From assembly GCA_028703445.1 (NCBI GenBank), contig JAQVMW010000010.1, positions 1-62,017 of the forward strand: a stretch of 62,017 bases of DNA. Direction: 5' to 3'. Positions 16,628-23,336 of the stretch are shown piece by piece. How positions within the stretch are numbered: the stretch's first letter is position 1; the number at the start of each line of letters is the position of its first letter. A program made the translations under genes and the position numbers. A model generated the notes under the pieces. The model was not told the DNA's origin and made no database searches. It saw only the letters and a list, made by a program, of their open reading frames with translations. Source of the stretch: Candidatus Peribacteraceae bacterium. GTDB lineage: Bacteria; Patescibacteriota; Gracilibacteria; Peribacterales; Peribacteraceae.

Positions 16628-17644
16628 TCAAAAAGGAGGTCCCTCCGGAAATAACTCCTTCTCCGTTTTTCGCGCTTCGTCGTACCAGGCATTCGATTCC
16701 CGCAGTCTGCCTAGATGGCTGTAGCGCTCGGTAAAGTCGCGCAAGCGCTCCTCCAGACTCACCACATCATCCAGCTTCACGCGCTTGTCGGCGTAGTAGA
16801 GCAGGCGCTGCTCCGTGGTAATACGGGTGGAATCCGCGAGCGTGAGGCCGTGCACGCGCACGATCTCGGCGAGCTCGGGAAATCCCTTTCCAGTGAGAAA
16901 CTTGGCAACAGCTGCTTCGTGCCGCAGCCCCGGATACTGTGCCTTTATCTCCTCCCACTTCCGCGCATGCAGAGGATGGATTTCCCGTTCCCTGTGAGCC
17001 GTACCCCTGTGGAAATCGACGAAACGGAACAAATCATGTACCGCCCCTGCAGCACGCAGAGCCGCAAGGCGGACAATGTACCCACGCTCCTGAAACGCTT
17101 CTCCGAACCGAACCGCCGTTTGTGCCACCGCATCGCAGTGACGACCGATCAAATGGGGGAGGAAGCATTCCTCTCGCCATGCATTCACCTGATCGAGCGA
17201 GGGAATAGCGATATCCGCAAAGGACACCTGAAGGTCTCTGCCGTGCCCATCCTGATGTTCTGCGAGCGCGATCGAGATGGATTCCCCGTCTACTGGAGTT
17301 GCCAGCCGGTCCGCCCACTCGATGCAGCGGATACCATGGTGACGCTCCGATGAGTGGATGAAGTGCATGGCTTCTTTCGGCGTGAGCCGATACAGATCGA
17401 TGTGCAGAAGTTCCCCGAAGTGTTCAAGGGGATAGCGCTGCTCCAGCGCGTACGTGGGACTCGTGAGCCTCTGTGGAATACCCAGTGCCTGCCCCAATCC
17501 CTGCAAAAATGTGGTCTTGCCAGCCCCCAAGGATCCGGTCAGCAAAATCGTCACCGGAACGTGGTAGAGCGTAGAAGCGAGTGATGCCCCTGCAGAAAGG
17601 GTCATTTCGGCATCTGTAAGCCAAAGAGAGACCGAATCAGACAT
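16628..17644 (-). CDS. tsaE: TsaE-HD domain fusion protein
   Basis: Residues 1-150 are TsaE, the ATPase that powers threonylcarbamoyl-adenosine formation at A37 of tRNAs reading ANN: Walker A LTGSLGAGKTT (35-45), SPTYALEQRY and HIDLYRL. Ordinary TsaE proteins end near 150 aa. Here about 190 residues follow that look like an HD-type phosphohydrolase: an initial His (HCDAVAQTA), AVHDLFRFVDF as the HD pair, and a later HEAAVAKFL. A TATAAT box lies 7 nt before the ATG. A fused HD domain is not part of the usual TsaBDE system; its substrate is unknown. Confidence 0.85.
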   Translation of the reverse strand: MSDSVSLWLTDAEMTLSAGASLASTLYHVPVTILLTGSLGAGKTTFLQGLGQALGIPQRLTSPTYALEQRYPLEHFGELLHIDLYRLTPKEAMHFIHSSERHHGIRCIEWADRLATPVDGESISIALAEHQDGHGRDLQVSFADIAIPSLDQVNAWREECFLPHLIGRHCDAVAQTAVRFGEAFQERGYIVRLAALRAAGAVHDLFRFVDFHRGTAHREREIHPLHARKWEEIKAQYPGLRHEAAVAKFLTGKGFPELAEIVRVHGLTLADSTRITTEQRLLYYADKRVKLDDVVSLEERLRDFTERYSHLGRLRESNAWYDEARKTEKELFPEGPPF

Positions 17645-17672
17645 TGACGAAATTATAGCATAATGTTATTAT
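17644..17672. promoter_or_regulatory. divergent promoter pair for tsaE-HD and M23 peptidase
   Basis: Plus strand: TTGACG (17644-17649), 17-bp spacer, TATTAT (17667-17672), for the gene at 17697. Minus strand: TATAAT (17657-17652) with 7 nt to the ATG at 17644. The two promoters overlap, so polymerase binding would compete. Confidence 0.65.
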
Positions 17673-17696
17673 AGTTTCAGACAAACATCCAACTTT

Positions 17697-19172
17697 ATGA
17701 CCCATCTGGTTTCGAGAAAAACGCTTGGCTTCCACGCCACACCGTTGCACCGTGCTGCGGAGCCTCATGCGTTCCACTATCTGGCGCAGCGCACGTCTTT
17801 CTGGGTGGCGATTCTCTCGCTCCTGGCATTCGTGACCGGAAACATGATCGGGCAGCATGGGTGGCAGGTGTTCTGGAAATCCGTGATGGGACGCGACGAT
17901 GATAGTCTGATCGTCTACACGGGCACAGTCACGCCCATTGCCCTCGTTCCCGATTACGTCCGCTGGTACCGGTACGGCGGCAATCCACAGGAACACAGCT
18001 TCCGCGAGGTGCCACAGGACTTCCTGATTCCTCTGCCGCCCTATACCTCTGCACTCAATGACGAGACGGCGCGCGTGATCTATTCGGTCAGCTACATGGG
18101 TTCGTACACAACGGGTAAGGAGAACTCCGGCAGCCACCCTGCCGTGGATATTCGTGTTCCCATCGGTACACCGGTACGTTCCATCGCAAGCGGCATCGTC
18201 AGTGAAGTGAAAGATGCGACTGGTTTCGGCAAAACCATTGTCATTCGGCACCCGAATATTCCCGACCCTTCACGTCCGACCCAAACGACCGTGCTCTTCA
18301 GCAACTACGCCCACTTGAGCACTCTGTTCGTGAAACCCGGAGACTACGTCTCGAAGGGCGAGCAGATCGCGCTCTCGGGGATGACCGGCGACGCCACGGG
18401 CCCGCACTTGCACTTCCAGATCGACCGCAGTGATGCCCCCTGGCACCCCTACTGGCCATTTACTTCCGAGGAATTGCGGGCAGCAGGATACTCCACCACC
18501 GATGCGATCAACCGCGGCTTCCATGCCGACCGTGGAACGTCCTTCACGGTGAATCCACTGCTGTACGTGCAGGCAAGCTACGCTCCGGCACTCACGATCG
18601 TGGATGCCGGCGCATCGAGTGTCCGATCTTCAGCCTCCTCCAGTATCGCAAGCCAGACCTGGCTCTCGCGCGTGCAGTCCCGCGTAGCGCAGCGCAGAGC
18701 ACGCCTTACGGTGGCTTCCACGACGACTGTGGCCGTACATGAAGCGGCAAGTTCCTCGAGCAGTTCGTCCGAACATGAGCCCGAATCCTCGCTGCCCGTC
18801 GCCACAGGAGAAGTGGTGCAACGGCGCGAAGTGGTGGTGAGCCGTGACGAGGCGTTGCCACCGGCCGTGGGAACACCTGTCTCGTCTGTAGAAATTACGC
18901 ATGACGGCTCCTACTCCGACCGCGGATGGGAACGTGTGCGCCTGACTCTGCTGGATGACAATGGAAACGTTGTGACGTCCCCGATGCTCACGCGCGACAT
19001 CGTGCTCAGGGCATCCTTCGGCAGTGCGGACTTTCAGCCCGATACCCTCTCGGTTTTGGACTTCTCGAACGGCCGTGCCGAGGTCAGCGTGCTGCCGCAC
19101 GGTCGGCGTACGCTGGTCATCGAGGCCATACCGTTCGGCACGCAAAGCCAGCCGATGCGATATATCAAATAG
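17697..19172 (+). CDS. M23-family (LytM-type) peptidase with membrane anchor
   Basis: A cell-wall endopeptidase or LytM-like activator. One membrane segment at about residues 33-52 leaves the rest outside. The M23 zinc site is complete: His147 and Asp151 (HPAVD) and HLH at 238-240, with GHPHLHF-like GPHLHFQ. Residues 305-390 are a Ser-rich low-complexity linker, followed by a C-terminal beta-rich domain (about 400-491), perhaps Ig-like. The TAG stop is the first word of a TTAGGG array. Confidence 0.9.
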   Translation: MTHLVSRKTLGFHATPLHRAAEPHAFHYLAQRTSFWVAILSLLAFVTGNMIGQHGWQVFWKSVMGRDDDSLIVYTGTVTPIALVPDYVRWYRYGGNPQEHSFREVPQDFLIPLPPYTSALNDETARVIYSVSYMGSYTTGKENSGSHPAVDIRVPIGTPVRSIASGIVSEVKDATGFGKTIVIRHPNIPDPSRPTQTTVLFSNYAHLSTLFVKPGDYVSKGEQIALSGMTGDATGPHLHFQIDRSDAPWHPYWPFTSEELRAAGYSTTDAINRGFHADRGTSFTVNPLLYVQASYAPALTIVDAGASSVRSSASSSIASQTWLSRVQSRVAQRRARLTVASTTTVAVHEAASSSSSSSEHEPESSLPVATGEVVQRREVVVSRDEALPPAVGTPVSSVEITHDGSYSDRGWERVRLTLLDDNGNVVTSPMLTRDIVLRASFGSADFQPDTLSVLDFSNGRAEVSVLPHGRRTLVIEAIPFGTQSQPMRYIK

Positions 19173-19269
19173 GGTTAGGGCGTAGGGTTAGGGTTAGGGC
19201 TGATTGGGTGAGGACTACGGGTTTTTTGCATTTCGTCTCCTTCCTATCCCTAACCGTAACCCTAACCCT
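19171..19269. repeat. inverted TTAGGG-word array between convergent genes
   Basis: Arm 19171-19199 (AGGGTTAGGG units) pairs with arm 19246-19269 (CCCTAACC units) over about 23 bp with few mismatches; loop about 46 nt. The plus-strand stop TAG (19170-19172) and minus-strand stop TAG (19264-19262) both fall inside the arms. It probably acts as a bidirectional terminator. Confidence 0.8.
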
Positions 19270-19606
19270 TCTTCTCCAACAACCCGTGATAATCCTCCAT
19301 CCTCAACACATGAATCGCCGGTTCCTCGTAGGGATGAACGTTCAGAATAGCCTCCAGGACATTCTTCAGGTCTTCCTCTTTGACGACGGTTTCGATCCGC
19401 TCCTCCTCAACTTCTGTCAGTGTTCCAACGGAGCCAATGGCGGGCTTGGCGTCTTTGAGCGGCCGAAAACGGCCCGTCCCTTTGCCCGAGAATGAACAGC
19501 TGTCGTAGTTGCCGATCCTGCCCGCTCCAGCTTTCGCCATCGCAAAACGAACATTCTGTGCTGCTTTCGTGGGAACGTAGACGATGAGGTGGTAGAACGA
19601 AGGGAT
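19262..19606 (-). CDS. NIF3/YqfO-type PII-like domain protein, non-canonical start
   Basis: The only ATG (19540) begins at MAKAGAGRIGNY, but the frame stays open upstream and reads FYHLIVYVPTKAAQNVRFA, exactly the first strand of the small alpha/beta domain found inside NIF3/YqfO proteins. The rest carries GAGRIGNYDSC, FRPLKDAKP, IGSVG and HPYEEP. No ATG, GTG or TTG precedes the strand; ATC at 19606, 4 nt after the stop of the upstream gene, is a candidate for a coupled rare start. About 114 aa, so this is the stand-alone domain without the NIF3 metal-binding halves. Confidence 0.7.
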   Translation of the reverse strand: MPSFYHLIVYVPTKAAQNVRFAMAKAGAGRIGNYDSCSFSGKGTGRFRPLKDAKPAIGSVGTLTEVEEERIETVVKEEDLKNVLEAILNVHPYEEPAIHVLRMEDYHGLLEKKG

Positions 19607-19610
19607 AGGA

Positions 19611-20699
19611 TTAGGGGGTAGGGCGCAGGGATGTTCTTCCTGAATAGATCGAGAGCAGGAGCATGATCAGAAAGAGCGCCAGTGCGGCCAGGAATTTTTC
19701 CAAAGTCGAGAGGAAGAGCGCCGTGATGCCGAACGAGGTGCCGAGGAATGCCGTGAGCGTGATGATCTGCCACTCGTTCCAGCCTTGCTTCAGTAACCGG
19801 TGATGCAGGTGCTCATTCTGCACATCGCCCGCGAAAATGGATTTTCCCTTGAGAATCCGGCGCACGATCACGAGGAAAGAATCGATGAGGGGAACACCCA
19901 GCACGAGAAACCCAGTGGCCACCTTGCCGCCCGTGAAAATCGTGAGCACGCCCAGCAGGAGCCCGAAGAACATGGCACCCGTGTCGCCGATGAGAGCCAG
20001 GGGACCGGGTCGGTCAAAGAGCAGGCAGGCTAATGCGATACCCGCGAGGGCGAACGAAATCAGACCGAGCGAAAAATCCCCCACGCGGTCGCTCAAGGAG
20101 AGGAGGCCAATGGTCACAAAACCTAGCACGGAGAGCACGCTCACCTGCCCACGGATGCCGTCGAACCAGTTCAAGGCATTCATGGTGAGGCCGAGCCAGA
20201 GCACCGTAAAGAGCATGCCAAAGAGGGAGGGGTTATCGAGCACCGCAATCGGGAGCGTGAAGGTATGGAGCGGAATCACGTCCGTTGCCATGATGGATGC
20301 CAGAGGATTCGTGAGGGTATAAATGCGCGTTCCCGTGAGGAAGATCACGAGCGCGACGACGATTTGCGTGAGGAGTCGGAGCGAGGAGGGGAGGGGACGG
20401 CGGTCATCCAGGAAAGTAATGATCGTGAGGAGCACGGTGCCCGCGATCAGTCCGCATGCCTGCTTAGACCAAGGCTTGAGGGCGAGAGTAGATTCGAAGG
20501 TTGCGAAGAACGCTAGAAATGCGATCACGGCGAGGATGCCGGTGGGGTAGGGAATGCGCGCACGCGTAAGGCCGTAACGTTCGGGGAAGTCCAAAAGACC
20601 CCACTTCGGAAAAAGTTTGAGCGCGAGCAGGTACAGGATCACCGTGAACATGAAAGTGACAAGACTCGTCCATGCGATGATTTGCGTGGCTGTGCTCAT
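19611..20699 (-). CDS. WecA/MraY-type polyprenyl-phosphate sugar-1-phosphate transferase
   Basis: Starts lipid-linked glycan synthesis by moving a sugar-1-phosphate from a UDP-sugar to undecaprenyl phosphate. About ten membrane segments over 362 aa. Family motifs: DDRRPL (about 97-102), NALNWFDGIRG (about 175-185), GDTGAMFFG (about 236-244) and the cytoplasmic HLHHRLL loop (about 296-302) that marks the WecA/TagO branch more than MraY. The C-terminal LRPTP and stop are encoded by a CCCTA-type repeat. Substrate not predictable. Confidence 0.9.
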   Translation of the reverse strand: MSTATQIIAWTSLVTFMFTVILYLLALKLFPKWGLLDFPERYGLTRARIPYPTGILAVIAFLAFFATFESTLALKPWSKQACGLIAGTVLLTIITFLDDRRPLPSSLRLLTQIVVALVIFLTGTRIYTLTNPLASIMATDVIPLHTFTLPIAVLDNPSLFGMLFTVLWLGLTMNALNWFDGIRGQVSVLSVLGFVTIGLLSLSDRVGDFSLGLISFALAGIALACLLFDRPGPLALIGDTGAMFFGLLLGVLTIFTGGKVATGFLVLGVPLIDSFLVIVRRILKGKSIFAGDVQNEHLHHRLLKQGWNEWQIITLTAFLGTSFGITALFLSTLEKFLAALALFLIMLLLSIYSGRTSLRPTP

Positions 20700-20705
20700 A
20701 TATAA

Positions 20706-20768
20706 GTGTCATGGTGAGCACTGTCGAACCATGGCACGTCATCCTTCGACAGAGCTCAGGATGACAAT
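20706..20768. repeat. dispersed GTCATGGTGAGC-type repeat, copy 2
   Basis: Reads GTCATGGTGAGC, a few bases, CGAACCATGGCAC, then GTCATCCTTCGACAGAGC and CAGGATGAC. Both halves are inverted repeats (GTCATGGT/ACCATGGC and GTCATCCT/AGGATGAC). Related to 11061 and 32079. It lies between divergent genes. Confidence 0.75.
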
Positions 20769-20789
20769 ACTCTATGGCATACTCCTCCT

Positions 20790-21110
20790 ATGACCAAGCC
20801 CCGAACCTCCCCCAATCGCGAACTCTACGGCATCATCGGGCACGTTCCCGATGCTTCCAAAATCCTCAAAGAGTGGAATGCGCACTTTCGCGAGCAGGAG
20901 ATGGATGCCTCGATGGATGTGTATCCCACGACGGAAAATAACCTGCCGGAGCGCTTGAGCGAAATGTTCCACTTCGACCGCCGCGGATACATCGTGGGAA
21001 AGGATCTGCAGAAGAAGATCATTCCGCTCTTAGACCACGTGGAACCCGAGGCGCGGAGAAGGGGAGTGACATTCGTTGTCAACAAAGGCGGGGTGCTTTT
21101 TGGTATGTAG
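20790..21110 (+). CDS. stand-alone shikimate dehydrogenase N-domain-like protein
   Basis: 106 aa aligning by eye with the substrate-binding half of AroE: ELYGIIGH opening, WNAHFREQEMDASMDVYP, NLPERL, GYIVGKDLQKKIIPLLD and a C-terminal VTFVVNKGGVLFG that recalls the AroE NTVVN..G.L.G stretch. The NAD(P)-binding half is absent and the next 780 bases hold no protein gene, so shikimate dehydrogenase activity is unlikely. CATACT lies 6 nt before the ATG. Confidence 0.5.
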   Translation: MTKPRTSPNRELYGIIGHVPDASKILKEWNAHFREQEMDASMDVYPTTENNLPERLSEMFHFDRRGYIVGKDLQKKIIPLLDHVEPEARRRGVTFVVNKGGVLFGM

Positions 21111-21115
21111 AAAAA

Positions 21116-21151
21116 GAGTCTCAGATGGCGCAAGGTGTCCACCTAAGACTC
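21116..21151 (-). terminator. intrinsic terminator, mainly minus strand
   Basis: GAGTCTCAG (21116-21124) pairs with CTAAGACTC (21143-21151) with one G-U pair. On the minus strand it is followed by TTTTTC. On the plus strand, after the gene ending at 21110, only a weak T-rich stretch follows. Confidence 0.75.
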
Positions 21152-21572
21152 TCTCTTCGTGCGACTCACAGCGTAACCCACTGCAATAAAATGGTGAGCC
21201 GCGAAGCCCAAGGCCCAGGGCTTATTCGAAGTCGAACGTCGTTGCCTGTTTCATGAGACAATTCCTCCAACAATAAGGTGAAAGGATCGAAGGTTTGCCC
21301 AGAAGGGCACAACAACGCTGTCGAAAGTATGCGCTTTTCATCTCTCCCTGCAAGAAGTCAGCTCAACATATTCCTTGGCGAATTGTTAAAGCTGGCGCGG
21401 AAGATCGAGTGACCCTCCGCGCCCTGCTGCAGCGCATCAGTCTCGTAGACCTATCGCTGCATAGTAGAGGTGGACGAGAAGACAAACCACTGTGTGTCTG
21501 CCATAGGGCCAACCTCCACAGAAAGAAAGGAAATAGGTGACCACGAAGTATGGTCACTGAAACCAGTGTACC

Positions 21573-21609
21573 AAAAAAAGGAGCCTGCTGGAGTGAACCA
21601 ACAGACCCC
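21573..21609 (-). terminator. intrinsic terminator with seven-T tract, minus strand
   Basis: The stem is GGAGCCTGCTGG (21580-21591) with CCAACAGACCCCC (21598-21610), loop AGTGAA, G-U pairs tolerated. On the minus strand it is followed by seven T (21579-21573). No protein gene lies upstream on that strand, which implies a non-coding or very short-ORF transcript. Confidence 0.8.
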
Positions 21610-21893
21610 CTTCGTTCGCTGTGCGAGTCAGAGAGATCCGGCTTGTTCCTCCCACCCGACGGTTTCGGCGTGGAGGACGAATCAGCTCTCGCTCGCTCAA
21701 CCCATGAGCTTGCGGGTTTAGGCGAACGTGAAGGCCGCGAGTCGTCGCATGATTGTGTCCCCTTTACGGAAACAGGATCGATCGAAACGCTCACATCCGG
21801 TGAGCACGCGGTTACGATCAGCATTCTATGTTGCCGCAGTCATGTCAACCTCACTCGACTCGAATTCGCCTCCGGAATCAGTACACTTTTGCC

Positions 21894-23108
21894 ATGCGCT
21901 ACCTCCTCCTCAAAGAAGCGAAACTGAAAGGGAAACGCGTGCTCGTGCGCGTCGATCACAACATCGAAACGGATGCCGGCGGAAAGCTCAAGAGTGACAA
22001 GAAGATGCGCGCATCACTTCCCACGCTCCAACTCCTCCTCAAGATGGGGGCGCGATTGATTCTCATGACGCACGTCGGCAGGCCCAAAGGCAAGCCGGAT
22101 CCCAAGCTCTCGACCAGGATGGCCGCCGAGCACCTCAAGACGCTTCTGCCCGGCGTGCGCATCACGCACACGACGGATGTCGTCGGTTCGCAGGTGGCGA
22201 AGCTGGCCTCGGCGCTGAAAGACGGAGAGATCCTGTACCTCGAGAATGTCCGCTTCTCACCGGAGGAGGAGGGGAGCCCGAGCGAGCAGACCGCATTTGG
22301 TCAAGCGCTCGCCGCGCTCGCCGACGCCTACGTCAACGACGCATTCGCGTCCTGCCATACGTACGAGGAGGCGAGCACTTGCGCCGTCGCCCGTCTGCTC
22401 CCGGCCTATCCCGGCCCGGGTTTGCTGCAGGAGTCACAGATGCTCGCTTCAGTGCTTGATGACCCGCGCCGTCCCGTCACCCTCATCATCAGCGGGGCAA
22501 AGATGGAAACGAAGATTCCGGTCATTCGATCCTTCCTGCACAAAGGGGATGACATTCTTCTGGGCGGCTGCATCGCCAACACGTTCATCGCCGCGCGCGG
22601 ATTTGAAGTGGGTACTTCCAAGTACGAGGAGGATCAAGTCGAGCGGGCTCAGGAACTCATGCTGGAGGGGGAGAAAGTTGCGCTTGCCGACATTCATGTG
22701 CCCCGGGACGTGGTCGTGGCGACGGAGGCGACGGAGGCGGCCACAAAACTGGATTTGCCGCTTGAGAACGTTGCAGGAGACATGATGGTTCTGGATGTCG
22801 GAAAGGTAACGATCGAGCGCTACAAAAAGATCATCGAGAAATCCGGCACGATCATCTGGAACGGACCCTTGGGTATGTACGAGCTCAATCGCTTCTCGCA
22901 TGGCACCAAGCGCATTGCCGAGGCTATCGTTGAAGCGACGAACAAGGGCGCTATTTCCATCATCGGGGGAGGAGACACGATCGACTTCCACATGAAGTAC
23001 AAGTATCCGATGGACGGCTACACCTTCGTGAGCACGGGCGGCGGCGCCATGCTCGAGATGCTCTCCGGCGAAGAGATGCCGGCATTGAAGGCGCTGGAGA
23101 AGAAGTGA
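21894..23108 (+). CDS. pgk: phosphoglycerate kinase
   Basis: ATP-generating glycolytic step from 1,3-bisphosphoglycerate. 404 aa. Key blocks: LVRVDHNIE (substrate loop, usually VRVDFNVP), THVGRPKGK (about 61-69), NVRFSPEE, ISGAKMETKI (usually GGAKVxDKI), WNGPLGMYE and GGGDTI near the C-terminus. The start at 21894 lies 6 nt after TACACT, so a leaderless mRNA is likely; the upstream 22-codon extension is rejected. Confidence 0.96.
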   Translation: MRYLLLKEAKLKGKRVLVRVDHNIETDAGGKLKSDKKMRASLPTLQLLLKMGARLILMTHVGRPKGKPDPKLSTRMAAEHLKTLLPGVRITHTTDVVGSQVAKLASALKDGEILYLENVRFSPEEEGSPSEQTAFGQALAALADAYVNDAFASCHTYEEASTCAVARLLPAYPGPGLLQESQMLASVLDDPRRPVTLIISGAKMETKIPVIRSFLHKGDDILLGGCIANTFIAARGFEVGTSKYEEDQVERAQELMLEGEKVALADIHVPRDVVVATEATEAATKLDLPLENVAGDMMVLDVGKVTIERYKKIIEKSGTIIWNGPLGMYELNRFSHGTKRIAEAIVEATNKGAISIIGGGDTIDFHMKYKYPMDGYTFVSTGGGAMLEMLSGEEMPALKALEKK

Positions 23109-23120
23109 AGAGAAATATTG

Positions 23121-23278
23121 CCTCACCCCCCAACCCCCTCTCCCCACCCACCCAACGCCAACGGGAGAGGGGGCGTACTCTTTCTGTTTTCTAAGCTTTT
23201 TCAGAACGACAAACGTGTGCCCCCTCTCCATGCAGGAATCGTGGCAGGGTTGGAGAGGGGGAGAGGGGGTGAGGCAGG
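23121..23278. repeat. REP-like doublet of CCCCCTCTCC palindromes
   Basis: The outer arms CCTCACCCCC (near 23121) and GGGGGTGAGG (near 23275) are inverted. Nested inside are CCCCCTCTCC/GAGAGGGGG at about 23138-23174 and CCCCTCTCCA/TGGAGAGGGG at about 23220-23262. The whole is about 155 bp, with no ORF of its own. The same palindrome core sits inside tgt at 9915-9937. Confidence 0.8.
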
Positions 23279-23336
23279 CAGGCAGGGATGGTCACCGGCA
23301 CCCAACAATGTCACAATAGAGCGCCACATCTTTACG

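Larger units (their letters stand above)
21111..21893. ncRNA. 0.78-kb region without conserved protein; candidate minus-strand RNAs
   Basis: Two intrinsic terminators (21573-21609 and 21116-21151) face the minus strand, suggesting two transcripts of up to about 300 and 450 nt. I could not match RNase P, tmRNA or SRP signatures. Three very short minus-strand ORFs have purine-rich sites upstream: MRRLAAFTFA (AAAGGGGA before it), MADTQWFVFSSTSTMQR (TGTGGAGG, 8-nt spacing) and MKQATTFDFE (TTGGAGGAA, about 9-nt spacing). Longer ORFs here are Ser/Arg-rich and look random. A hairpin GTGACCA/TGGTCAC lies at about 21538-21558. Confidence 0.4.

Noticed and set aside
21363-21824. 153-aa minus-strand ORF
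   Set aside because: Ser/Arg/Pro-rich with no protein-like hydrophobic pattern, and a strong terminator (21573-21609) lies inside it.
21111-21893. tmRNA, RNase P RNA or SRP RNA
   Set aside because: I looked for the tmRNA 5' and T-arm signatures, RNase P core motifs and the SRP GGAAGCAG-type loop on both strands and found no convincing set. MRRLAAFTFA resembles a tmRNA tag only superficially.
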